From Desulfobacula sp. (GTDB lineage Bacteria; Desulfobacterota; Desulfobacteria; Desulfobacterales; Desulfobacteraceae), in contig NZ_JAIOSW010000321.1 in NCBI RefSeq assembly GCF_021107415.1, positions 1 to 5,365 on the forward strand: a DNA stretch of 5,365 bases, in the 5' to 3' direction. Each line of letters starts with the position of its first letter. The stretch's first letter is position 1. A program made the position numbers and the translations under genes. The notes beneath the pieces were generated by a model that saw only the letters and a program-made list of their open reading frames with translations, ran no database searches and was not told where the DNA came from. This document shows positions 1 through 5,365 of this stretch, piece after piece.

Positions 1-1647
1 TTTTTGCTGGCTTTTCTAGTTATACCTGTAGTTCAGGTAATTTTCGTGGCTTTCATGGATGCCGGTACGGGTGAATTTACCCTGGTAAACTTTAAAGATT
101 TTTTCAACACGGCACTATTTCGTGAATCCTTTTGGAATTCATTATATGTCGGTTTTATGTCGGTTCTCCTTGCTTCTCTCTTTGCCATGCCATTGGCCTA
201 TTTTACATCCAGGTTTGAGTTTAAGGGTGCGGTCATTATCCAGAGCCTGGGTATTATTCCACTTATCATGCCACCTTTTGTGGGAGCTGTGGCCATGTTA
301 ATGTTGTTCGGCCGTAACGGGAGTGTTAACCTGCTTTTAGACACTTGGTTCGGTTTCACTATTCCCTTTATGGAAGGTCTTAATGGTGTAATATTTGTTG
401 AAAGTCTTCATTATTTCCCATTTATTCTTATCAATCTTTCAATGGCGCTTCAAAATATTGACAGATCCATGGAAGAATCAGCCCAAAACCTGGGATGCTC
501 CGGTATGAGGTTATTTCGTCGTATTGTATTGCCTCTGGCCATGCCGGGATATGTAGCCGGAGCCTCCCTGGTTTTTTTAAAAGTTTTCGACGATTTAGGG
601 ACACCCCTTTTACTCAATGTAAACAATATGCTGGCACCCCAGGCATATCTCAGGATCGCGTCCATTGGAATTAATGATCCCATGGGTTATGTGATCTCGG
701 TTATTCTGGTGGTCATAGCTCTATCCTCCATGTGGCTTGCAATGCGGACCCTGAAAGGAAAGGATTACGCCACAGTACAAAAAGGCGGCGGCGGGCTTAT
801 GAAAAGAAGAATGCGGCCTGTGGAAAAATTTTTTTCATGGACTATTATTCTGTTAATAATGGCCCTGGTACTGGCTCCTCACTTTGGATTATCCTTGCTT
901 TCATTTGGAACAATCTGGTCCTTCAGTGTTTTGCCCGATGCGTTCACATTTGGCCATTTTTCCGCCGTTTTTTCTGAAACCCCTGAATACATGACCAATA
1001 CTGTCTTATATTCCTTTCTTGCAGGCACAATCGATGTGATACTGGGAACTGCTATTGCCTATATTGTATTGCGGACCAGGCTTATAGGTCGAAAATGGCT
1101 GGATTACATTGCCATGTCTGCTGTGGCAATTCCAGGACTGGTCATAGGTATAGGTTATTTGCGAACATTTCACAGCATTCAAGTGCCCTGGATGGAAAAT
1201 CAATCCTTTGCAACCTGGTGGATAGCCATTGTTATTGCCCTGGCAATTCGCCGTCTGCCCTATGCATTACGTTCGTGTACTGCAGCATTGCAACAGGTAA
1301 GTGTCTCATTAGAGGAATCAGCAGAGAATTTAGGTGCAGGTAAGTTTAAAACGGTACGGAAAATTGTGATCCCGCTTATGGCCGGCGGCATACTGGCAGG
1401 TTTTGTAACCAGTTTTGCCACCGCAGCGGTAGAGCTGGGAATGACATTGCTTCTGGTTTCACAAAATTCAGATGGGCCCTTAGCCTATGGCATCTATGTA
1501 TACATGCAAAGTGCGGCCGGGCGAGGACCTGGAGCAGCATTAGGCATTGGAGCGGTCGTTATTGTCGGGCTTTGTACATTACTTTCTCACCTTTTTATTG
1601 ATCGCCGACAAAAAAAATATGGTATGGGACAGAATAATCAAAAATAA
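1..1647 (+). CDS. Fused two-domain ABC importer permease, Fe(III)/2-aminoethylphosphonate type (FbpB/PhnU2-like), 5' end cut by window
   Basis: This is the inner-membrane channel of a binding-protein-dependent ABC importer, with two permease domains in one chain, so it can form the whole translocation pore alone. The frame is open from base 1 and begins inside the first membrane helix, so the true start lies upstream, probably a few tens of residues away; 548 residues are visible. Counting from base 1, each half carries an EAA loop, the cytoplasmic contact with the ATPase: EESAQNLG...RRIVLP at about 158-178 and EESAENLG...RKIVIP at about 438-458. About six hydrophobic segments lie in each half, joined by a charged, Gly-rich linker (about 250-275, with four consecutive Gly). 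The motif FDDLGTPLLLN after the first EAA loop is, from memory of the family, typical of COG1178-type fused permeases. It ends 19 bases before its ATPase gene. Substrate is uncertain: Fe(III), a phosphonate or another small anion are all possible. Family confidence is high and substrate confidence low. Confidence 0.9.
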   Translation, partial: FLLAFLVIPVVQVIFVAFMDAGTGEFTLVNFKDFFNTALFRESFWNSLYVGFMSVLLASLFAMPLAYFTSRFEFKGAVIIQSLGIIPLIMPPFVGAVAMLMLFGRNGSVNLLLDTWFGFTIPFMEGLNGVIFVESLHYFPFILINLSMALQNIDRSMEESAQNLGCSGMRLFRRIVLPLAMPGYVAGASLVFLKVFDDLGTPLLLNVNNMLAPQAYLRIASIGINDPMGYVISVILVVIALSSMWLAMRTLKGKDYATVQKGGGGLMKRRMRPVEKFFSWTIILLIMALVLAPHFGLSLLSFGTIWSFSVLPDAFTFGHFSAVFSETPEYMTNTVLYSFLAGTIDVILGTAIAYIVLRTRLIGRKWLDYIAMSAVAIPGLVIGIGYLRTFHSIQVPWMENQSFATWWIAIVIALAIRRLPYALRSCTAALQQVSVSLEESAENLGAGKFKTVRKIVIPLMAGGILAGFVTSFATAAVELGMTLLLVSQNSDGPLAYGIYVYMQSAAGRGPGAALGIGAVVIVGLCTLLSHLFIDRRQKKYGMGQNNQK

Positions 1648-1653
1648 CAGCAC

Positions 1654-1657
1654 AGGA
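1654..1657 (+). promoter_or_regulatory. Ribosome binding site deciding the ATPase start
   Basis: AGGA lies nine bases before the ATG at 1667. This supports 1667 over the in-frame ATG at 1619, which would lie inside the permease gene and add residues that do not look like an ABC ATPase N-terminus. Confidence 0.6.
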
Positions 1658-1666
1658 ATAAAAAAT

Positions 1667-2770
1667 ATGAATCACTTAAAAACAAATATCAATACCGATT
1701 CCTCCGGAGGGGTAAAACTTGAGGGAATTGACCTGTCCTTTGGAAATACACATGTATTAAAGGGGATTGACCTTCAAATCAAACCCGGTGAATTTTTTGC
1801 TTTTCTGGGACCATCCGGCTGTGGAAAGACTACACTGCTCAGGGTAATAGCCGGTTTTGAATCAGCACAGGCCGGGCGTGTATTAATCGGAGATCAGGAT
1901 ATATCGCACCTTCCACCCTGGAAACGCGATCTGGGCATGGTTTTTCAAAGTTATGCTCTCTGGCCTCATATGACTGTTCGTAAGAACGTCGCATTTGGCC
2001 TTGAAGAAAGGCGTATGCCCCGCAAGGAGATTAACAAACGGGTGGACAAGGCCTTGGAGCTTGTCAGTCTGGGTGACCTGGCAGACAGACGTCCTTCTCA
2101 GCTGTCAGGGGGACAGCAGCAACGGGTAGCCCTGGCACGGACCATTGTAATTGAACCCAAAGTTCTCTTACTGGACGAACCTCTTTCAAATCTGGATGCC
2201 AAACTGCGGGTTCAGATGCGACTTGAATTACGCGAACTGCAAAGGACATTGTCCGTAACCACCATTTTTGTTACCCATGATCAGGAAGAAGCAAACACCA
2301 CTTCTGATCGTATTGCCGTCCTCAATGATGGTATTGTCCAGCAGGTTGACACGCCTGCCAACCTTTATGACAATCCCAGTAATTTATTTGTAGCAAATTT
2401 TTTAGGTGTCACCAATGTTGTGCCGGGTATTGTTATGGAGGAGAATAACAAGTTGTTTTTTCGTTCTTCCGACAATAAAATTATTGTCCCCCTGTCCAAG
2501 GGAACACAAGGATCATCCAACATTGTTTTCAGACCACAAAATTTAAGAATTCGACCAGAGGAAGCAGAACCTGTAAACGGTGCTACCAAACTTATTGGAA
2601 AAGTAGATCATATGGAATTCATAGGCAGTCTTGTTCGTTATCGTGTTCGTGTGGGTGAGTATTTCATTCTTGTGGATGCCGCCCATCAAAAAGGAGAGGA
2701 CACCCTGTCAGTAGGCAAATCGATTGCTCTATACCTAAACAATGATCAGGTCATTCAGCTGAGCCATTAA
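1667..2770 (+). CDS. ABC transporter ATP-binding protein with TOBE-like C-terminal domain (FbpC/PotA/PhnT2 type)
   Basis: This is the cytoplasmic ATPase that powers the importer whose permease is encoded just upstream. It has 367 residues, the usual length for the MalK/FbpC/PotA class with a C-terminal regulatory domain. All catalytic motifs are intact: Walker A GPSGCGKT (48-55), Q-loop Gln94 in VFQSYALWPH, signature LSGGQ (146-150), Walker B VLLLDEP (166-172), D-loop SNLD (174-177) and the H-loop His204 in VTHDQEEA. From about 240 onward there is a beta-rich tail, including a FRPQNLRI segment, that fits a TOBE domain. The start at 1667 is chosen because an AGGA ribosome binding site precedes it and the ABC fold begins about 16 residues later (VKLEGIDLSF). 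The 19-base gap to the permease stop indicates one operon. Since one ATPase gene and one fused permease suffice, only the binding protein is missing, presumably upstream. The substrate is not set by this subunit: Fe(III), phosphonate or polyamine are all compatible. Confidence 0.95.
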   Translation: MNHLKTNINTDSSGGVKLEGIDLSFGNTHVLKGIDLQIKPGEFFAFLGPSGCGKTTLLRVIAGFESAQAGRVLIGDQDISHLPPWKRDLGMVFQSYALWPHMTVRKNVAFGLEERRMPRKEINKRVDKALELVSLGDLADRRPSQLSGGQQQRVALARTIVIEPKVLLLDEPLSNLDAKLRVQMRLELRELQRTLSVTTIFVTHDQEEANTTSDRIAVLNDGIVQQVDTPANLYDNPSNLFVANFLGVTNVVPGIVMEENNKLFFRSSDNKIIVPLSKGTQGSSNIVFRPQNLRIRPEEAEPVNGATKLIGKVDHMEFIGSLVRYRVRVGEYFILVDAAHQKGEDTLSVGKSIALYLNNDQVIQLSH

Positions 2771-2837
2771 ACCCGAATAGTCTAAGGGTATTCATGAGCC
2801 GATGGAGTATTTCCTTGATGTTATTCAGGCTTGATTA

Positions 2838-2854
2838 ACAACCGGAAGGGTTGT
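2838..2854. repeat. Short perfect inverted repeat upstream of the DUF47 gene
   Basis: ACAACC (2838-2843) and GGTTGT (2849-2854) are perfect reverse complements around the five-base loop GGAAG. No T-run follows, so it does not look like an intrinsic terminator. It ends about 31 bases before the DUF47 start codon, where it could be an operator or a leader hairpin. With only six base pairs it could also be chance. Confidence 0.35.
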
Positions 2855-2875
2855 ATTGAATAGTAAAACAATAGC

Positions 2876-2880
2876 GGAGG
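2876..2880 (+). promoter_or_regulatory. Strong ribosome binding site deciding the DUF47 start
   Basis: GGAGG lies five bases before the ATG at 2886. It rules in that ATG over the in-frame TTG at 2856, which has no comparable site at a suitable distance and would add ten residues not expected for the family. Confidence 0.8.
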
Positions 2881-2885
2881 ATAGC

Positions 2886-3536
2886 ATGTTCAATTTTTTT
2901 TTCAAAAAAGAAAATCGGCTGGAAGAGTTGATATACAAGTATCTTGAAAATTTTCAATTAATATATGAAAATTTTGAAAAGGCTGTCTTTTCATGTATTA
3001 GCGAACCCTATTGTGAGGAATTTAATTTCCTTAAAGAACAGACCGACAAATATGAATCCAAAGCAGATGATATTATTGAAGAAATAAATAACCTTATGTA
3101 TAGCAAGGTATTAATACCTGACTCAAGGGAAGATATCATGAACCTTCTTCATGCCCTGGATAAAATTCCCGGGGACCTTGAAATTGTACTTTTTATGATG
3201 AAATACCAGAAGCTTGTCATCCCTGAAAAATTTTTTAAAGATGTTCAGGACCTTATTAAGGTCAGCCTGGAAGCGTGTGAAACCCTTTCAAAACAGGTGG
3301 CAGGGTTTATCAAAAAGGAAACGGGCACCCGTGCTTTTATGAATATCATTGATAAGCATGAAAGCCATTGTGATTACATTGAAAAAAGGTTGATACAAAA
3401 AATTTTTTCTTCAAACATTGACCCTTTTGTTAAACTTCAGCTCAAAGAATTGGTTCTTTGTATGGGCGATATCTCCGACCAGGCAGATAGAGTGTCAAAA
3501 ATGGTTAATATTTTGAGTATGAAAAGGAGGGTTTAA
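2886..3536 (+). CDS. DUF47 family (PhoU-like) putative phosphate transport regulator
   Basis: A 216-residue soluble, mostly helical, charged protein of the DUF47/PhoU-like family (COG1392), commonly encoded directly before a PiT phosphate permease and thought to control its activity. The start MFNFFFKKE is typical of the family. Acidic motifs expected to bind metal in the PhoU fold are visible: ESKAD (57-61) in the first three-helix unit, ESHCD (159-163) in the second, and the conserved late helix GDISDQADRV (194-203). The internal similarity of the ExxxD motifs fits the duplicated PhoU-type helical bundle. No signal peptide or membrane helix is seen, so it acts in the cytoplasm, probably against the membrane-embedded PiT protein. 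The ATG at 2886 is chosen for its GGAGG site. Its stop codon overlaps the PiT start (TAATG), implying translational coupling and matched expression. A run of nine Ts lies just inside the gene (2894-2902). Family assignment is secure; the regulatory mechanism is inferred from family and context. Confidence 0.9.
   Translation: MFNFFFKKENRLEELIYKYLENFQLIYENFEKAVFSCISEPYCEEFNFLKEQTDKYESKADDIIEEINNLMYSKVLIPDSREDIMNLLHALDKIPGDLEIVLFMMKYQKLVIPEKFFKDVQDLIKVSLEACETLSKQVAGFIKKETGTRAFMNIIDKHESHCDYIEKRLIQKIFSSNIDPFVKLQLKELVLCMGDISDQADRVSKMVNILSMKRRV
2894..2902 (+). repeat. T9 homopolymer tract at codons 3-6 of the DUF47 gene
   Basis: Nine consecutive Ts begin eight bases after the first base of the start codon and are followed by C and six As. 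A one-base slip here would truncate the DUF47 protein after a few residues. The tract encodes the Phe-rich start of the protein, so it may simply reflect TTT codon choice. Confidence 0.6.
3524..3530 (+). promoter_or_regulatory. Near-consensus ribosome binding site for the PiT gene, inside the DUF47 gene
   Basis: AAGGAGG lies within the last codons of DUF47 (encoding part of KRR) and five bases before the PiT ATG at 3536. With the TAATG stop/start overlap, this shows that PiT can be translated efficiently by ribosomes finishing DUF47. Confidence 0.85.
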
Positions 3537-4477
3537 TGTATTCCCTTCTTGGCGGTATATTTTTAGGGTGGTCTCTGGGCGCCAATGATGCATCAAATAT
3601 TTTCGGGACTGCTGTTTCATCCAGGATGATTAAATTCTGGACAGCAGCTTTGCTGGCATCAATCTTTGTAATTTTAGGTGCACTGATATCAGGTCAGGCA
3701 GGGATAGAGACATTAAAAGGCTTAACTTCTTTTGATCTTTCCCAGGCAGTGATATCTTCTATTGCAGCTGCGTTAACGGTGAGTGTCATGACTTTTTTAG
3801 GATTGCCCGTATCCACATCCCAGGCTGTTGTGGGAGCGATTATCGGCATTGGTATCATCAACAGCCAACTGCACCTTGCAGGCCTTGGCAAAGTATTTAT
3901 CTGCTGGTTTACAACACCTGTCGGCGGGGCATTAATCACAATGATTTTGTACAAAATCCTGGCTTTTGTTTATAATCATTTAAAGATAGGCTTGTTTGGT
4001 TCGGATCAATTGTTAAAAATATGTCTTATTATTTCAGGATCATATGGTGCATATGCCCTTGGAGCAAATAATGTAGCCAATGTAACTGCTGTTTTTGTGG
4101 GTGCCGGAACCTTAAGCATCCTTGAAGCAGCGCTGATCGGAGGCCTGAGCATCGCCTTTGGAATTCTTACCTTCTCAAGACCGGTAATGGAGACCATAGG
4201 AAAAAAACTGGTATCACTTGATCCTTTTTCAGCACTGATGGTCTCAATGGCCGTTGGTATCACCATTCACATTTATACTATTATTGGTGTGCCCGTATCA
4301 AGTTCCCAGGCAGTAGTCGGCAGTGTCCTGGGCATTGGAATAATCAAAGGCGCCAGTACAGTCAGTATTCATACGTTAAAAAATATCTTACTTGCCTGGT
4401 TTCTTACCCCTGTTATCGCCTGTCTTATCGCTATTCTCATTACTTTTGGATCTTATCTGGAATATACAGGGAAATAA
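3536..4477 (+). CDS. PiT family inorganic phosphate transporter
   Basis: An inner-membrane permease of the PiT family (PF01384, COG0306), which moves inorganic phosphate coupled to H+ or Na+. It has 313 residues, in the compact size class seen in many bacteria and archaea and shorter than E. coli PitA. The chain is almost wholly hydrophobic, with about ten membrane segments and a clear internal duplication: GANDASN (15-21) matches GANNVAN (176-182), and GLPVSTSQAVVG (89-100) matches GVPVSSSQAVVG (251-262), an offset of about 161 residues. These are the paired signatures that form the substrate path in this inverted-repeat fold. The second signature has Asn179 where the first has Asp18, a variant discussed as a finding. 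The start at 3536 overlaps the DUF47 stop codon by one base and has a strong ribosome binding site. Sulfate is a conceivable alternative substrate because some PiT relatives (CysP type) carry it, but the DUF47 partner favours phosphate. Confidence 0.93.
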   Translation: MYSLLGGIFLGWSLGANDASNIFGTAVSSRMIKFWTAALLASIFVILGALISGQAGIETLKGLTSFDLSQAVISSIAAALTVSVMTFLGLPVSTSQAVVGAIIGIGIINSQLHLAGLGKVFICWFTTPVGGALITMILYKILAFVYNHLKIGLFGSDQLLKICLIISGSYGAYALGANNVANVTAVFVGAGTLSILEAALIGGLSIAFGILTFSRPVMETIGKKLVSLDPFSALMVSMAVGITIHIYTIIGVPVSSSQAVVGSVLGIGIIKGASTVSIHTLKNILLAWFLTPVIACLIAILITFGSYLEYTGK

Positions 4478-4541
4478 TAAATAATTTTGCTATGATCGTT
4501 ACAAATAAAGGGGGGTTATTTGACAGCAGGAGAGTCATTCT
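4478..4541. other. Convergent intergenic region between the PiT and UgpA-like genes
   Basis: These 64 bases separate two gene ends that face each other. A bidirectional terminator would be expected, but no classical GC-rich stem with a T-run is seen. The only clear structure is the AT-rich inverted repeat with a G-run loop at 4502-4522. Confidence 0.6.
4502..4522. repeat. Inverted repeat with a six-G loop between convergent genes
   Basis: CAAATAA (4502-4508) and TTATTTG (4516-4522) are perfect reverse complements around the loop AGGGGGG. The stem is weak (one G-C pair in seven), unlike an intrinsic terminator. Its place between two convergent genes suggests a role in ending or processing either transcript, but this is inferred from position only. 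Confidence 0.45.
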
Positions 4542-5365
4542 TTATTGATAATGAATCCTTTTTTCCACAACGGCAAACTGGATAATGGTGATGACGGCAA
4601 GAATAAGAACCAGAACAACCGTAAGAGTGGCTGCATAACTGGTATCCCAGAAGCTGAAGGCATTTTCATAAATATAATACAATAAGAGGGAGCTGGCATT
4701 ATCCGGTCCTCCCTTGGTCATAATAATCAGATGATCAACCAGTTTAAAAGAATTAACAACGGCGTTGACCGTGACGAACAGTGTGGTGGGCATCAATAAT
4801 GGAAAGGTCACCCGTCTAAAGTAATACCACCTCCCAGATCCTTCCACAAGCCCGGCCTCTTTAAGTTCAGGAGACAGTTGCTGTAGAGCCGCAAGATAAA
4901 ATATCATGAAAAAACCGGATTCCTTCCAGATCACCATGACAATAAGGCAGCGCAGGGTCGTATCCGGATTGCCGAGCCAGTTATGGCTATCCCCGCCAAA
5001 AAAAGCAAACACCTGATCAAAGAGACCGTATTCCGGCGTGTAAAAAAAAAGCCAGATATTGGCAACAGCGATCATGGGCAGAACCGTGGGGGTAAAAAAC
5101 GACATACGGACCAGAGAACGTCCTTTTATATTACAATTGATCAGGAGAGCCATGCCAAGGGCAATAGCAATGCTAATGGGAATCGTGCACATGGAATAAA
5201 CAAGGTTATTGGAGAGAACTTTCCAGAAGATGTCATCGTCCATGAGGTACATATAATTTTCCAGTCCAATGAACGTTGCCGGCCTGGTGACGGTTCCCGT
5301 GGAAAACAAGCTGTGAAACACGTTGGAAACGATGGGATAATGGGTAAACAGGCTGATCATGAAAA
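4542..5365 (-). CDS. UgpA/MalF-type ABC transporter permease (glycerol-3-phosphate or sugar importer), 5' end cut by window
   Basis: One of the two permease subunits of a carbohydrate-type (CUT1) ABC importer. The frame stays open through the last bases of the window, and the first visible Met (5358-5360) lies inside the first membrane helix, so the true start is upstream, probably 20-30 residues away. Counting from that Met, the EAA loop is at about 168-191 (EAGLVEGSGRW...RRVTFPLLMP), followed by the conserved TKGGPDNASSLLLYYIYE (215-232) and a final helix ending VEKRIHYQ. The C-terminus closely parallels E. coli UgpA, recalled as ending VESKVRYQ, and GLENY...FWKVLSNNLVY near the N-terminus is also UgpA-like. 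About six membrane helices are expected. It needs a UgpE/MalG-type partner, a binding protein and an ATPase. None follows it: the next gene downstream is the convergent PiT gene, so the partners must lie beyond the right edge or elsewhere. Family is secure; glycerol-3-phosphate versus a sugar is open. Confidence 0.9.
   Translation of the reverse strand, partial: FMISLFTHYPIVSNVFHSLFSTGTVTRPATFIGLENYMYLMDDDIFWKVLSNNLVYSMCTIPISIAIALGMALLINCNIKGRSLVRMSFFTPTVLPMIAVANIWLFFYTPEYGLFDQVFAFFGGDSHNWLGNPDTTLRCLIVMVIWKESGFFMIFYLAALQQLSPELKEAGLVEGSGRWYYFRRVTFPLLMPTTLFVTVNAVVNSFKLVDHLIIMTKGGPDNASSLLLYYIYENAFSFWDTSYAATLTVVLVLILAVITIIQFAVVEKRIHYQ
5042..5050 (-). repeat. Nine-base homopolymer inside the UgpA-like gene
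   Basis: A run of nine As on the plus strand reads as T9 in the gene, encoding Leu-Phe-Phe-Tyr in the segment WLFFYTPEYG. The frame is intact on both sides and the residues are what the family expects, so there is no sign of a frameshift in this copy. Confidence 0.6.

Larger units (their letters stand above)
2771..2885 (+). other. Spacer between the ABC operon and the DUF47-PiT pair
   Basis: These 115 bases contain no convincing gene. No GC-rich hairpin followed by a T-run is visible, so an intrinsic terminator for the ABC operon is not seen here. The spacer holds a perfect short inverted repeat (2838-2854) and the ribosome binding site of the next gene. Its length would allow a separate promoter for the phosphate genes, but no strong -35/-10 pair stands out, so read-through from the ABC operon is equally possible. 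Confidence 0.6.

Noticed and set aside
732..1343. Open frames in other frames inside the permease gene
   Set aside because: They overlap the conserved fused permease, have unlikely amino acid composition and no supporting start signals.
1547..1666. Longer start for the ABC ATPase, reaching back into the permease gene (including the ATG at 1619)
   Set aside because: The added residues read out of frame through the permease coding sequence, do not resemble an ABC ATPase, and the ATG at 1667 has its own ribosome binding site.
2831..2859. Possible sigma-70 promoter with TTGATT at 2831 and TATTGA at 2854
   Set aside because: The spacing is 17 bases but the -10 hexamer matches consensus at only about three of six positions, so it is not better than chance in AT-rich DNA.
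2856..2885. TTG start for the DUF47 gene ten codons upstream
   Set aside because: There is no well-placed ribosome binding site, and the ATG at 2886 has GGAGG five bases before it and gives the usual family N-terminus.
3694..4266. Minus-strand open frames of 86 codons within the PiT gene
   Set aside because: They are antisense to a gene with clear family motifs, have no family resemblance or ribosome binding sites, and are explained as shadows of its codon pattern.
4516..4528. Pho box half-site on the minus strand (CTGTCAAATAA)
   Set aside because: Only one half resembles the PHO box, the expected second direct repeat is replaced by a run of Cs, and the site is between gene 3' ends where no promoter is needed.

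Overview
The window (5,365 bases, moderately AT-rich by eye) holds five protein genes and almost no spare DNA. It suggests a Gram-negative bacterium with many nutrient importers. The mixed gene content and protein flavour would fit a Desulfobacterota (sulfate-reducer type) genome, but that is an impression from the proteins and not something the window proves. No RNA gene, insertion sequence, CRISPR array or origin was seen.

Layout. (1) Bases 1-1647, plus strand: a fused, two-domain ABC importer permease of the FbpB / PhnU2 type, cut by the left edge. (2) Bases 1667-2770, plus strand: its ATPase, 19 bases downstream and clearly in the same operon. (3) A 115-base spacer containing a small perfect inverted repeat. 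(4) Bases 2886-3536, plus strand: a DUF47 (PhoU-like) protein. (5) Bases 3536-4477, plus strand: a PiT-family inorganic phosphate permease whose start codon overlaps the DUF47 stop codon. (6) A 64-base gap between convergent gene ends, with an unusual inverted repeat around six Gs. (7) Bases 4542-5365, minus strand: a UgpA/MalF-type ABC permease, cut by the right edge.

How the genes may work together. The DUF47-PiT pair is a standard phosphate transport module: the permease moves Pi across the inner membrane and the helical partner probably controls it. The two flanking ABC systems belong to superfamilies that include importers of phosphorus compounds (2-aminoethylphosphonate for the fused permease type, glycerol-3-phosphate for UgpA). 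A reasonable but unproven reading is that this is a phosphorus-scavenging locus: organophosphorus compounds are imported by ABC transporters, and PiT balances the Pi released inside the cell. The same ABC superfamilies also carry Fe(III), polyamines and sugars, so substrates cannot be fixed from this window; the solute-binding protein genes, which would decide it, lie outside.

The genes are recognisable members of known families. The points most worth a second look are the phosphorus-themed grouping, the GANN variant of the second PiT signature, the UgpA-like gene with no UgpE-like partner downstream, and the two inverted repeats.
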